Positions 38,747 through 48,073 of a stretch of 64,000 bases of DNA are shown here, piece after piece (position 1 is the stretch's first letter; each line of letters begins with the position of its first letter). The stretch lies in assembly GCF_039537405.1 (NCBI RefSeq), contig NZ_BAABAL010000019.1, forward strand, positions 62,001 to 126,000, given 5' to 3'. The position numbers and the translations under genes were made by a program. The stretch is from Allokutzneria multivorans. GTDB taxonomy: Bacteria > Actinomycetota > Actinomycetes > Mycobacteriales > Pseudonocardiaceae. The notes below the pieces were generated by a model. The model was not told the DNA's origin. It did not search any database and worked only from the letters and a program-made list of their open reading frames with translations.

Positions 38747-39817
38747 CTACAGCGAGTGGATCAGCTCGACGACCCGGGTGATCACCGTGGGGTCGGTGTC
38801 CGGCAGCACGCCGTGGCCCAGGTTGAAGATGTGCCCGCGCGCCGCCTTGCCCTCGGCGTGGATGCGGCGGACCTCGCGCTCCAGCGCGTCCCACTCGGCG
38901 GTGAGCAGCGCGGGGTCGAGGTTGCCCTGCACGATCGGAGCCGGCTGCTCCGGCGCGGCGGCGACCAGGCGGCGGACCGCCTCGTCGAGCGGGATGCGCC
39001 AGTCGACACCGACCACGTCGGCCCCGGCCTCGCGCATCGCGGGCAGCAGCTCGCCGGTGCCCACGCCGAAGTGCACGCGCGGCACGCCCGCGTCGACCAG
39101 CTCGCTGAGCACGCGCTTCGAGTGCGGCAGCACGAACTCGCGGTAGTCCCGCTCCGACAGCGCGCCCGCCCACGAGTCGAACAGCTGCACCGCGTCCACC
39201 CCGGCGTCCAGCTGCGCGCGCAGGAAGGTCGCCGCGATGTCCGCCAGCGCGCCCAGCAGCGCGTGCCAGGTCTCGGGGTCGGAGTGCATCAGGGCCTTGG
39301 TGCGCTCGTGGTTGCGGCTCGGCCCGCCCTCGATGAGGTAGGAGGCCAGCGTGAACGGCGCGCCGGAGAAGCCGATCAACGGCGTCTCGCCCAGCTCGGC
39401 GGTCAGCAGGCGCACCGCGTCCGCGACCGGCGCGACCTGGTCGAGCGCGAGCTTCGGCAGCGCCGCGACGTCGGCGACCGTGCGCACCGGGTCAGCCACG
39501 ACCGGGCCGACCCCGGCGACGATCTCCACGCCGATGCCCGCAGCCGCGAGCGGCACAACGATGTCGCTGAACAGGATCGCCGCGTCGACGCCGTGCCTGC
39601 GGATCGGCTGCATGGTGATCTCGCAGACCAGGTCCGGCGTCATGCACGCCTCCAGCATCGCGGTGCCCTTGCGGACCTCGCGGTACTCCGGGAGTGAGCG
39701 GCCGGCCTGGCGCATGAACCAGACGGGCGTGTGCGCCGGCGCGCCGCCACGCGCGGCGACCAGGAGTGGGGCCTGGGAAAGGTCTCGGCGGGCGGAGACC
39801 GCACTGGGAGTTGTCAT
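38747..39817 (-). CDS. hemE: Uroporphyrinogen decarboxylase
   Basis: 356 residues from MTTPSAVSARRDLS. Converts uroporphyrinogen III to coproporphyrinogen III. Signature PVWFMRQAGRSLPEYRE at the N-terminus, AAILFSDIVVPLAAAGIGVE, FSGAPFTLASYLIEGG, VQLFDSWAGALSERDYREFV and FNLGHGVLPDTDP are all present. Divergent from the DUF3000 gene 78 bp away. Confidence 0.95.
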   Translation of the reverse strand: MTTPSAVSARRDLSQAPLLVAARGGAPAHTPVWFMRQAGRSLPEYREVRKGTAMLEACMTPDLVCEITMQPIRRHGVDAAILFSDIVVPLAAAGIGVEIVAGVGPVVADPVRTVADVAALPKLALDQVAPVADAVRLLTAELGETPLIGFSGAPFTLASYLIEGGPSRNHERTKALMHSDPETWHALLGALADIAATFLRAQLDAGVDAVQLFDSWAGALSERDYREFVLPHSKRVLSELVDAGVPRVHFGVGTGELLPAMREAGADVVGVDWRIPLDEAVRRLVAAAPEQPAPIVQGNLDPALLTAEWDALEREVRRIHAEGKAARGHIFNLGHGVLPDTDPTVITRVVELIHSL

Positions 39818-39895
39818 CGCCCCGTTATGGTCCCACGCCCGGTCCCCGGCGTGGCCTACGGCCGTCGTGCTCGCTCTCGCCCTAGAGTCGATCTC

Positions 39896-40462
39896 GTGAC
39901 CGGGATATCGGCGGAGCCCGAGGTTTTCCGGGAGGCGGTGGCCGCACTGCGGTCGGTGCAGCCGCGGCCCGAGATGGACGTCAGCGAGGTCAAGGCGCCG
40001 CAACGCCTGGCTCCCTGGGCGTACGCGCTCAGCGCCGAGGTGGACGGTCCCGCTGGCGAGCTGGCGACCGGCAGGCTGGTGCTGCTGCACGACCCCGACG
40101 GCGCCCAGGCGTGGGACGGGGTCCTCCGGCTCGTGGTGCTGGTCCGCGCGGAGCTCGACACCGAGCTCGCGGGCGATCCCCTGCTCCCCGAAGTCGGCTG
40201 GTCCTGGCTGACCGACGCCCTGGAGACCTCCGGCGCGGAGTGGACCGCGCTCGGCGGCACGGTCACCCAGACCTCCTCCGCCCGCTTCGGCGACATCGCC
40301 GGGCCCACGCACACCCACGACCTGGAGCTGCGCGGTTCGTGGACCGCGCTCGACACCCGCCTGGCCTCCCACGGCCAAGCCTTCTGCGAGCTCCTCGCCA
40401 GCGCCGCCGGCCTCCCCCCAGCAGGCGTGACCCTCTTCGGCCAACGCAAGGCCAACTGCTGA
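39896..40462 (+). CDS. DUF3000 family protein
   Basis: 188 residues from the GTG at 39896. Conserved actinobacterial protein often found beside hemE and RNase D genes. FREAVAALRSVQPRPEMDV, RLAPWAYALSAEV, GRLVLLHDPDGAQAWDGVLR, LPEVGWSWLTDALE and the closing VTLFGQRKANC fit the family. Function unknown. A repeat element follows. Confidence 0.85.
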   Translation: MTGISAEPEVFREAVAALRSVQPRPEMDVSEVKAPQRLAPWAYALSAEVDGPAGELATGRLVLLHDPDGAQAWDGVLRLVVLVRAELDTELAGDPLLPEVGWSWLTDALETSGAEWTALGGTVTQTSSARFGDIAGPTHTHDLELRGSWTALDTRLASHGQAFCELLASAAGLPPAGVTLFGQRKANC

Positions 40463-40480
40463 CCCGCCCTCAAGCCCCTC

Positions 40481-40746
40481 AAGCCCCGAACGACCCCTTC
40501 AGGTCCTCCACCGCACCAAACGACCCGTTCAGCGCCCCCAGTGCACCAAACGACCCGTTCAGGGCTCCTAACGCACCAAACGACCCGTTCAGCGCGCTCA
40601 ACGCACCAAACGGGTCGTTCAGGGCTCCCCACCACGCGCGCCAATGACCCGTTCATGTGGTTGAGGGTGCTGAATGAGTCATTGAGGGCGCTCAAGTACC
40701 TCAATGAGTCATTCAGCTCCTTCAACGGACTGAACGGGGCATTGGC
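40481..40746 (+). repeat. Composite intergenic repeat element, copy C
   Basis: 266 bp between convergent DUF3000 and dipeptidase genes, about 90 percent identical to copy B by eye, with the same order of unit types and the same GGCATTGG end, which stops 12 bp before the dipeptidase stop codon. Confidence 0.88.
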
Positions 40747-40757
40747 GGGGCGGTGGG

Positions 40758-41912
40758 TCAGAGCTTGGCGGCGATGTGTTCGGCGTCGCGGAGGACGCGG
40801 AGGGCGTTGCCGGAGGTGAGCTTGGCGCAGTCCTGGGTGCTCCAGCCGCGTTCGAGCAGTGCGGCGATCAGTGCCGGGTAACCGGAAACGTCCTCAAGGC
40901 CGACGGGCAGTTCGCTGACGCCGTCGTAGTCGCCACCGAGACCGATGTGGTCGATGCCAGCGACCTCGCGGGCGTGCTCGACGTGCTTGACGATCGTGTC
41001 GATGGTGACCTCGGGCCGGGGCACGCGGGCAGCGCGCGAGCGCAGGCCGGACGCCCAGACCGCGTCGTCGGCCGGGTCCTGTCCCGCCGCCGACAGCTCC
41101 TCGCGCAGGGCGTCGTCCCAGGCGGCCCGCTCCTCGGAGACGAACTTCGGCACGAAGGTCACCATGCAGAGGCCGCCGTTGCCCGCGAGCCGGGACAGCA
41201 CGTCGTCGGGCACGTTGCGCACGTGGTCGGCGACCGCGCGGCAGGAGGAGTGGCTGAAGATCACCGGGGCGACCGAGGTGTCCAGGGCGTCGCGCATGGT
41301 CGACGGCGCCACGTGGGAGAGGTCGACGAGCATGCCGAGGCGGTTCATCTCGCGGACCACCTCGCGGCCGAAGTCGCTCAGCCCGCCCACCGCGGGCTCG
41401 TCGGTGGCCGAGTCGGCCCACGGGACGTTGTCGTTGTGGGTGAGCGTCATGTAGCGAACGCCCAGGCGGTACAGCGCGCGCAGCGCCCCGAGGGACTCGG
41501 CGATGCAGTGCCCGCCCTCCGCGCCGAGAAGGGATGCAACCTTCCCGTCGGCCATCGCCGTCTCCACCTCGTGGGCGGTGAGCGCGAGGCGGAGGTCCTC
41601 CGGGTAGCGGCCGGCGAGGTCGTGCACGAGTTCGATCTGTTCCAGCACGGCCGTGACCGCACTGTGACCTGTGTAGCCGCACGGGACGTAGACCGACCAG
41701 AACTGCCCGCCGACGCCTCCTCGGCGCAGCCGCACAAGATCAGTGTGAGTCGCGGTCTGCTCCGCCGAGAGGTCCAGGACCGCCGCCGCGGCGATCGTGT
41801 CGCCGTCGGCGATCTTGCGCAGGGCCCAGGGGAGATCGTTGTGCCCGTCGAGGACCGGAGCGGCCCGCAGGAGCTCTCTGGACGTGGTCAGGGCCTGCTC
41901 TGCTAGCACCAC
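40758..41912 (-). CDS. Membrane dipeptidase (M19 renal-dipeptidase family)
   Basis: 384 residues. Zinc metallopeptidase cleaving dipeptides. Metal ligands are visible: PVLDGHNDLPWALR (HxD), ASLLGAEGGHCI (Glu), MLVDLSHVAPST (His), VIFSHSSCRAV (His) and HIGLGGDYDGVSELP (Asp). No signal peptide, so probably cytosolic despite the family name. Confidence 0.92.
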   Translation of the reverse strand: MVLAEQALTTSRELLRAAPVLDGHNDLPWALRKIADGDTIAAAAVLDLSAEQTATHTDLVRLRRGGVGGQFWSVYVPCGYTGHSAVTAVLEQIELVHDLAGRYPEDLRLALTAHEVETAMADGKVASLLGAEGGHCIAESLGALRALYRLGVRYMTLTHNDNVPWADSATDEPAVGGLSDFGREVVREMNRLGMLVDLSHVAPSTMRDALDTSVAPVIFSHSSCRAVADHVRNVPDDVLSRLAGNGGLCMVTFVPKFVSEERAAWDDALREELSAAGQDPADDAVWASGLRSRAARVPRPEVTIDTIVKHVEHAREVAGIDHIGLGGDYDGVSELPVGLEDVSGYPALIAALLERGWSTQDCAKLTSGNALRVLRDAEHIAAKL

Positions 41913-42161
41913 AACTCCTTGTATTCGCTCGATCGCGGCGAGACGTTAACCACCCCCGCCGGGAACCCCCGATCGTGTGATCAGAGTGCAGCAAAGTCAC
42001 ACCCCGATCGGGACAGATACCCAATTGATCGTCCCGCTTACCCTCTCGGGCGGCTACGCTGCCTCCGACGACACCACTTTCGGTGGATCGGTGGCGCGGC
42101 CGATCGGTCGAAAGTCCCGGTGCCGGTCGGGGGGCACGACCGACTCCAGGGAGGTAGTGAC

Positions 42162-42878
42162 GTGGCTGCCGTCGGCTTAGGACAGGCCGTTCGTACCACG
42201 CCAGCCGGCACCATGCCGGCGAACATGGTCCCGCACCCGCGGGAAGAGCTGTTTTCGGTGCTGGTGGTCGATGACCACCCACTGCTGAGGGAGGCCATCG
42301 CGGCCCGACTCATGCAGATGGGAGCCGGCACGGTGCACGAGGCCGCATCGGTGGCCGAGGCGAGGGCGCGCGCTCTCGCCACGGGTCCGTGCGACCTCGC
42401 GATCCTCGACCTCGGACTCCCGGACGGGAGTGGCATCGACCTGGTCACGGAGCTCCGTGCCCAGGGCTGGCCTCGAATCGTGGTCCTGGCATCCTCCGAC
42501 GACCCGTACGCGGTACGGGCCGCCTTCCAGGCAGGCGCACAGGCCTACCTGCTGAAGTCGGCCTCGCCGATGGTGGTCACCGACGGGGTGCGCAGGGTCC
42601 TCGAGGGCGGCGTCTACGCCGATCCCAGTGTGGCTCCGGTCCTCGCGGCCGGAACCCGGGTTCCCGGTACGGACAACACGCCGCGGGAACTCTCCGCGCG
42701 TGAGGTCGAGGTTCTCCAGCTGGTCGCCGATGGCCGATCGAACAAGGAGATCGGCGAGGCACTCAACCTGTCGGCGCTCACGGTGAAGTCTCACCTGTCG
42801 CGGATAGGGCGCAAGCTGGGCACCGGTGACAGAGCACAGATGGTTGCGCTGGCCATGCGGGCCGGCGTGATCCGCTGA
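42162..42878 (+). CDS. NarL/LuxR-type response regulator (orphan)
   Basis: 238 residues from the GTG at 42162 with GGGAGG upstream. The receiver domain has FSVLVVDDHPLLREAI (acidic pair), DLAILDLGLPDGSG (phospho-acceptor Asp), VVLASSDD and AYLLKSASP (Lys). The GerE HTH is LSAREVEVLQLVADGRSNKE, LNLSALTVKSHLSRI. All phosphorylation residues are present, but no histidine kinase is adjacent. The 250-bp leader upstream is GC-rich with several short inverted repeats and no ORF. Confidence 0.88.
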   Translation: MAAVGLGQAVRTTPAGTMPANMVPHPREELFSVLVVDDHPLLREAIAARLMQMGAGTVHEAASVAEARARALATGPCDLAILDLGLPDGSGIDLVTELRAQGWPRIVVLASSDDPYAVRAAFQAGAQAYLLKSASPMVVTDGVRRVLEGGVYADPSVAPVLAAGTRVPGTDNTPRELSAREVEVLQLVADGRSNKEIGEALNLSALTVKSHLSRIGRKLGTGDRAQMVALAMRAGVIR

Positions 42879-43203
42879 ACCCCTCGGTGAGGGGGAGGGC
42901 AAGACACGCCTGGCCGGGCACGTGATTCACCGATCTTCACGTGCCCGGTACAGGTCGGACGACGGCGTGACCTCGTACCGTACGCGCGGTGCGTGCGAGG
43001 TCCCGCTCTTCGTCATGCCCGCACCACTTCACCTGGGGTTTTCGGGTAACTCCGCACGGGGGCCGCACACCCCCGGCGGGGTCCGGAACCCGCCGGGGTG
43101 ACCGGGGTGAAGGACATCTGTGGATGATTCCTGCCCGGAAACACCTCAGAGCTTTGAGTCTCCCGCTGCTGACCGACCGGTCGGGCGCATAAGGTCTTAC
43201 GGC
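42879..43203. terminator. Intergenic gap with hairpin after the response regulator
   Basis: 325 bp without a gene. The stem CCCCGGCGGG (43071-43080) pairs with CCCGCCGGGG (43089-43098) across an 8-base loop. The rest holds the promoter of the RNase D gene. Confidence 0.6.
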
Positions 43204-44463
43204 GTGGATTCAGGCTCACCCGCGCTCTCCTCAGACCCCGCATCGCCCGCCGCCGAACCGGTGCCGTTGACCCGGCCGGCGGAGGGGGTGCCCCCGGTGG
43301 TCGAAACGCTGCCCGCGCTGCGTGCGGCGGTCGCCAAGCTCGCCGCCGGGCACGGCCCGTACGCCGTGGACACCGAACGCGCCTCCGGCTACCGCTACTC
43401 CCAACGGGCGTACCTGGTGCAGCTGCGACGCGAGGGCGCCGGGTCGGTCCTGGTGGACCCCATCCCGCTGGGCAAGGACATCGACCTGCTGGGCGAGCTG
43501 ATCAACGGCGCCGACTGGGTGCTGCACGCCGCCTCGCAGGACCTGCCCTGCCTGGCCGAGCTGGACCTGCGCCCCGGCGGGCTCTTCGACACCGAGCTGG
43601 CCGGACGGCTGTGCGGCTTCGAGCGGGTCGCGCTGGGCGCGCTGGTCGAGCGGCTGCTGGGCTACCGGCTGGAGAAGGGCCACGGCGCGGCGGACTGGTC
43701 GCGCCGACCGCTGCCGGAGGAGTGGCTCTCCTACGCGGCGCTGGACGTGGAGCTGCTCGTCGAGCTGCGCAATCGTCTGGAGAAGGAGCTCATCGCCCAG
43801 GACAAGCTGGACTGGGCGCTGGAGGAGTTCGAGGCGGTGCGCACGGCGCCCCCACCCGGTCCGCGCGCCGAGCCGTGGCGCCGCACCTCCGGCATCCACA
43901 AGCTGCGCTCGCCCCGGCAGTACGCGGCGGCGAGGTCGCTGTGGCAGGCGCGCGACGGACTGGCGCGGCAGCGCGACATCGCCCCGGGCCGTGTGCTGCC
44001 GGACGCCGCGATCGTGGAAGCGGCCCTGAACGACCCGCCGAGCGAGCGGGAGCTGTTGGGGCTGCCCGTGTTCCGGGGACGCGCCCAGCGGCGCCAGGTG
44101 GACATCTGGGCGGGCGCGCTGCGTGAAGCACGCGAGCTGCCCAAGAGCGAGCTGCCCGACCCCTCTCCCCCGCACGACGGCCCGCCCCCGCCCAACCGCT
44201 GGGCCGAGCGCGACCCGGCCGCGGCGGCGCGGTTGCAGGCGGCGCGCGGGGCGCTGACCGAACGCTCCAAGGAACTGCGGATGCCGGTGGAGAACATGCT
44301 CCAGCCCGAGCTGGTGCGCAGGCTGTGCTGGCAGCCGCCCGCGGACGCGACCGAGGACGCGGTGCGCGAGGCGCTGGCCAAGGGCGGCGCGCGGAACTGG
44401 CAGATCGGGCTGACCTCGGGCCTGCTCGTGACCGCGTTGCAGGCCACGCCCGCCAGCTCCTGA
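43204..44463 (+). CDS. rnd: Ribonuclease D-like 3'-5' exonuclease
   Basis: 419 residues from the GTG at 43204 (VDSGSPALSS). DEDD exonuclease: GPYAVDTERASGYRYSQRA (Asp, Glu), WVLHAASQDLPCLAEL (Asp), WLSYAALDVELLVELRNRLE (Tyr and Asp). One or two HRDC domains follow (LRSPRQYAAARSLWQARDGL, VLPDAAIVEAALN). It trims stable RNA 3' ends. The longer frame from 43120 lacks family sequence. Confidence 0.9.
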   Translation: MDSGSPALSSDPASPAAEPVPLTRPAEGVPPVVETLPALRAAVAKLAAGHGPYAVDTERASGYRYSQRAYLVQLRREGAGSVLVDPIPLGKDIDLLGELINGADWVLHAASQDLPCLAELDLRPGGLFDTELAGRLCGFERVALGALVERLLGYRLEKGHGAADWSRRPLPEEWLSYAALDVELLVELRNRLEKELIAQDKLDWALEEFEAVRTAPPPGPRAEPWRRTSGIHKLRSPRQYAAARSLWQARDGLARQRDIAPGRVLPDAAIVEAALNDPPSERELLGLPVFRGRAQRRQVDIWAGALREARELPKSELPDPSPPHDGPPPPNRWAERDPAAAARLQAARGALTERSKELRMPVENMLQPELVRRLCWQPPADATEDAVREALAKGGARNWQIGLTSGLLVTALQATPASS

Positions 44464-44496
44464 GCTGTGATCGAGCAGACAGGCGCACACCAGTGG

Positions 44497-44542
44497 TTAC
44501 CGGTCGGTAGCGCCCGCTAGAGTGGTGGTTACCGGCCGGTAA
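44497..44542. promoter_or_regulatory. Twin operators of the fadAB operon
   Basis: TTACCGGTCGGTAG (44497-44510) and the perfect palindrome TTACCGGCCGGTAA (44529-44542), each preceded by GTGG, 32 bp apart or about three helical turns. A -10-like TAGAGT lies between them. This is a typical TetR-type fatty-acid regulator site. Confidence 0.7.
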
Positions 44543-44603
44543 TACGGCCTGGCAGTCTTCCGAAGAGTTTCTCCGAAGTTCCACACCGAGTGAGGAGCAC
44601 GCC

Positions 44604-45827
44604 GTGGCTGCACCTGCCACCGCGGGGCGCGCCGTTCGGGACGTGGTCTTCGTCGACGGCGTGCGCACGCCGTTCGGCAAGGCCGGTCCGAAGGGCATGT
44701 ACGCCGAGACCCGCGCCGACGACCTCGTCGTCAAGGTCATTCGCGAACTGCTGCGGCGGCACCCGGAGCTGCCGCCGGAGCGCGTCGACGAGGTGGCCAT
44801 CGCCGCCACCACGCAGATCGGCGACCAGGGCCTGACGCTGGGCCGCACCGCCGCGCTGCTCGCCGGGCTGCCGCGCTCGGTGCCGGGCTACTCGATCGAC
44901 CGCATGTGCGCGGGCGCCATGACCGCCGTGACCTCGGTCGCCGGTGGCATCGCCTTCGGCGCCTACGACGTGGCGATCGCGGGCGGCGTCGAGCACATGG
45001 GCCGCCACCCGATGGGCGAGGGCGTCGACCCGAACCCGCGCTTCCTGGCCGACAAGATCGTGGACACCTCCGCGCTGGTCATGGGCCAGACCGCGGAGAA
45101 CCTGCACGACCGCTTCCCGCACATCGACAAGGCGCGGGCCGACCGCTACGCAGCCCTGTCGCAGGCGCGCTACGACGAGGCGCACAAGGCGGGCAAGATC
45201 GCGGAGAACCTGGTCCCGGTCGCCACGCGCTCCGCCGAGCGGGGTTGGGGCCTCGCGGGCGCCGACGAGCCGCCGCGCCCCGGCACCACCGTGGAGACCC
45301 TGGCCGCGCTCAAGACCCCGTTCCGCCCGCACGGGCGCGTGACCGCGGGCAACGCGGCCGGGCTCAACGACGGGGCGACCGCGTGCGTGCTGGCCGACGA
45401 GGCCACCGCGCGCGAGCTGGGACTGCCGGTCGGCATGCGCCTGGTGGGCTACGCCTTCGCGGGCGTGGACCCCGAGGTCATGGGCGTCGGGCCGGTCCCG
45501 GCGACGGAGAAGGCGCTGGAGCGCACCGGGCTGTCCATCTCCGACATCGGCCTGTTCGAGGTCAACGAGGCGTTCGCGGTCCAGGTGCTGGCCTTCCTCG
45601 ACCACTTCGGCATCGCCGACGACGACCCCAGGGTCAACCCGTGGGGCGGCGCGATCGCCTGCGGCCACCCGCTGGCGTCCTCGGGCGTGCGGTTGATGAC
45701 GCAGCTCTCGCGGCACTTCGCCGAGCGCCCCGACGTGCGCTACGGCATCACCACCATGTGCATCGGCATCGGCATGGGCGGGACCGTCATCTGGGAGAAC
45801 CCGCACTGGCAGGGGGAGTCGAAGTGA
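44604..45827 (+). CDS. fadA: Acetyl-CoA acyltransferase (thiolase)
   Basis: 407 residues from a GTG with GAGGAG upstream. Thiolytic step of beta-oxidation. Nucleophile Cys in SIDRMCAGAMTAVTS (about residue 101), NEAFAVQVL, His in IACGHPLASSGVRLM and second Cys in TTMCIGIGMGG. Overlaps fadB by GTGA. Confidence 0.94.
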   Translation: MAAPATAGRAVRDVVFVDGVRTPFGKAGPKGMYAETRADDLVVKVIRELLRRHPELPPERVDEVAIAATTQIGDQGLTLGRTAALLAGLPRSVPGYSIDRMCAGAMTAVTSVAGGIAFGAYDVAIAGGVEHMGRHPMGEGVDPNPRFLADKIVDTSALVMGQTAENLHDRFPHIDKARADRYAALSQARYDEAHKAGKIAENLVPVATRSAERGWGLAGADEPPRPGTTVETLAALKTPFRPHGRVTAGNAAGLNDGATACVLADEATARELGLPVGMRLVGYAFAGVDPEVMGVGPVPATEKALERTGLSISDIGLFEVNEAFAVQVLAFLDHFGIADDDPRVNPWGGAIACGHPLASSGVRLMTQLSRHFAERPDVRYGITTMCIGIGMGGTVIWENPHWQGESK

Positions 45828-47947
45828 GCGAGGCAACCACGGTCACCGCGGCCGGGGTCACGGCGGTCGCCGACCCGAACGAGGTCGTGACGAAGGCGGT
45901 CACCCAGTTCGTCGACGTGCCGGGCCTCGACGGCAGGCTGGCGCTGATCACCCTGGACAACGGCTTCGACCACACCAAGCCGTCCACGTTCGGCCCCGGC
46001 GGGCTGGCCAGCCTGAACGAGGCGCTGGACGCGGCGTTCGCGGGCTCGCCCGCCGCGATCGCGATCACCGGCAAGCCCTTCGTCTTCGCCGTCGGCGCGG
46101 ACCTGACGGGCGTCGTGAAGGTCGAGGGTCGCGAGCAGGCGCTCGGCGTCGGGCAGCTCGGGCACGCGGTGTTCCGCCGCCTGCGCGAGTCCTCGGTGCC
46201 GACCTTCGCCTTCGTCAACGGCGCGGCCATGGGCGGCGGTCTCGAGGTGGCGCTGCACTGCCACTACCGGACCGTGTCCTCCAACGCGGCGGCGATCTCG
46301 CTGCCCGAGTGCTTCCTCGGGCTGGTCCCGGCATGGGGCGGCACGCAGCTGCTGCCCAACCTGATCGGCCCGGACAAGGCCGTGACGGTGATCCTGGAGA
46401 ACGCGCTCAACCAGAACCGGATGCTCAAGCCGAAGCAGGCCAAGGACCTCGGCATCTTCGACGAGCTGTTCGACTCCGCCGACTACCTGGAGCAGTCGCT
46501 GCTCTGGGCGGCCCGCGTGGCGTCCGGAACCGTCACGCCCGAGCGCGCGGAGATCGACCGCGGCGCGGGCTGGGACGCCGCTCTGGCGCGCGGCAGGGCG
46601 ATCGTGGACGGCAAGACCCGGGGTGCCGCTCCCGGCCCGCGCAAGGCGCTGGAGCTGCTGGAGCTGGCTCGCGAGAACGACCTCGACCGCGGTTTCGCCG
46701 CCGAGGACGAGGCGCTGGCCGACCTGCTGCTCAGCGATGAGCTGCGCGCCGGGCTGTACTCGTTCAACCTCGTGCAGAAGCGGGCCAAGCGCCCGGTCGG
46801 CGCGCCGGACAAGGCGCTGGCCCGCAAGGTCACCAAGGTCGGCGTCGTCGGCGCGGGCCTGATGGCCGGGCAGATGGCGCTGCTGTTCGCCCGCCGCCTG
46901 CACGTGCCCGTTGTGCTCACCGACATCGACCAGGCGCGCCTGGACAAGGGCGTCGGCTACGTGCACGGCGAGGTGGACAAGCTGCTCGGCAAGGGCCGCG
47001 TGTCGCCCGACGAGGCCAACCGGCTCAAGGCGCTGGTCAGCGGCTCGCTGGACAAGGCGGCCTTCGCCGACGCGGACTTCGTGATCGAGGCCGTGTTCGA
47101 GGACCTCGGCGTGAAGCAGCAGGTGTTCGCCGAGCTGGAGGAACACGTCTCCGCCGAGTGCGTGCTGGCGACCAACACCTCCTCGCTGTCGATCACCGAG
47201 ATGGCCTCGAAGCTGGCGCACCCCGAGCGGGTCGTGGGTTTCCACTTCTTCAACCCCGTCGCGGTGATGCCGCTGCTGGAGATCGTGCGCGCCGACCAGA
47301 CCGACGACGCCACGCTCGCCACGGCCTTCGCCACCGGCAAGCAGCTGAAGAAGTCCTGCGTGCTGGTCAAGGACGCGCCGTCGTTCGTGGTCAACCGGCT
47401 GCTCACCCGCTTCATGGGCGAGGTGCTCGCCTCCGTCGACGAGGGCACCCCGTTCGAGGTAGCCGACCGCTCCACCGAGCCGCTCGGCCTGCCGATGAGC
47501 CCGCTGATCCTGTTGCAGCTGGTCGGTTCCGCGGTGGCGCTGCACGTGTCGGAGACGATGCACGCCGCGTTCCCCGACCGCTTCACCGTCAGCGAGAACA
47601 TGAAGGCGTTCGTGGCCGCGGGCAAGACCGCCGTGTGGCAGTGGGACGCGCAGGGCAAGCAGAGCGTGGACCCCGAGGTCGCCGCGCTGTGGAAGCTCGG
47701 TGACAGCCCGCTCACCGGCGAGCAGGTCAAGGCCCGTGCGCTGGAGGCGCTCGCCGAGGAAATCAAGATCATGCTCGACGAGGGCGTCGTCGCCGAGGCG
47801 CAGGACATCGACCTGTGCATGATCCTCGGCGCCGGCTGGCCGTTCTGGCTCGGCGGCATCACGCCGTACCTGGACCGCTCCGGCATTTCGGAGAAGGTCA
47901 CCGGATCGCGCTTCCTCGCCCCCGGCGTGGCCAGCGTCCCGGTGTAG
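45824..47947 (+). CDS. fadB: Beta-oxidation multifunctional protein (enoyl-CoA hydratase / 3-hydroxyacyl-CoA dehydrogenase)
   Basis: 707 residues from the GTG at 45824. The N-terminal crotonase domain (FVFAVGADLTGV, AAMGGGLEVALHCHYR, LPECFLGLVPAWGGTQLLPN) includes the catalytic Glu loops. The NAD domain begins VGVVGAGLMAGQMALLFAR near residue 340 and has LATNTSSLSITEMA and RVVGFHFFNPVAVMPLLEIV. It acts with FadA in the alpha2-beta2 trifunctional complex; the overlap supports equal expression. Confidence 0.94.
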   Translation: MSEATTVTAAGVTAVADPNEVVTKAVTQFVDVPGLDGRLALITLDNGFDHTKPSTFGPGGLASLNEALDAAFAGSPAAIAITGKPFVFAVGADLTGVVKVEGREQALGVGQLGHAVFRRLRESSVPTFAFVNGAAMGGGLEVALHCHYRTVSSNAAAISLPECFLGLVPAWGGTQLLPNLIGPDKAVTVILENALNQNRMLKPKQAKDLGIFDELFDSADYLEQSLLWAARVASGTVTPERAEIDRGAGWDAALARGRAIVDGKTRGAAPGPRKALELLELARENDLDRGFAAEDEALADLLLSDELRAGLYSFNLVQKRAKRPVGAPDKALARKVTKVGVVGAGLMAGQMALLFARRLHVPVVLTDIDQARLDKGVGYVHGEVDKLLGKGRVSPDEANRLKALVSGSLDKAAFADADFVIEAVFEDLGVKQQVFAELEEHVSAECVLATNTSSLSITEMASKLAHPERVVGFHFFNPVAVMPLLEIVRADQTDDATLATAFATGKQLKKSCVLVKDAPSFVVNRLLTRFMGEVLASVDEGTPFEVADRSTEPLGLPMSPLILLQLVGSAVALHVSETMHAAFPDRFTVSENMKAFVAAGKTAVWQWDAQGKQSVDPEVAALWKLGDSPLTGEQVKARALEALAEEIKIMLDEGVVAEAQDIDLCMILGAGWPFWLGGITPYLDRSGISEKVTGSRFLAPGVASVPV

Positions 47948-47970
47948 TCCCCGTCTCGTCCCCCGCGCGA

Positions 47971-48003
47971 AAGCCCGGTCCGCCCGTTCGGACCGGGCTT
48001 TTC
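47971..48003 (+). terminator. Intrinsic terminator after fadB
   Basis: AGCCCGGTCCG, loop CCCGTT, CGGACCGGGCT, then TTT: 11-bp stem, 25 bp after the stop. Confidence 0.85.
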
Positions 48004-48073
48004 GCTGCTCGGGGCGATATCGTGCGAAGGCGGCTCCGCTACGCTGGGTGGTGCTCCGTGAGAGGGGGTCTCG

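Noticed and set aside
38747..40444. 565-codon reading of hemE with a long N-terminal extension
   Set aside because: The part before MTTPSAVSARR is antisense to the DUF3000 gene; the homologous region starts at 39817.
41913..42161. Possible riboswitch in the leader of the orphan response regulator
   Set aside because: Several short stems exist, but none matched a riboswitch consensus I know.
44906..45823. Upstream extension of the fadB frame inside fadA
   Set aside because: Arg/Gly-rich out-of-frame reading of fadA; the GTG at 45824 begins the true protein.
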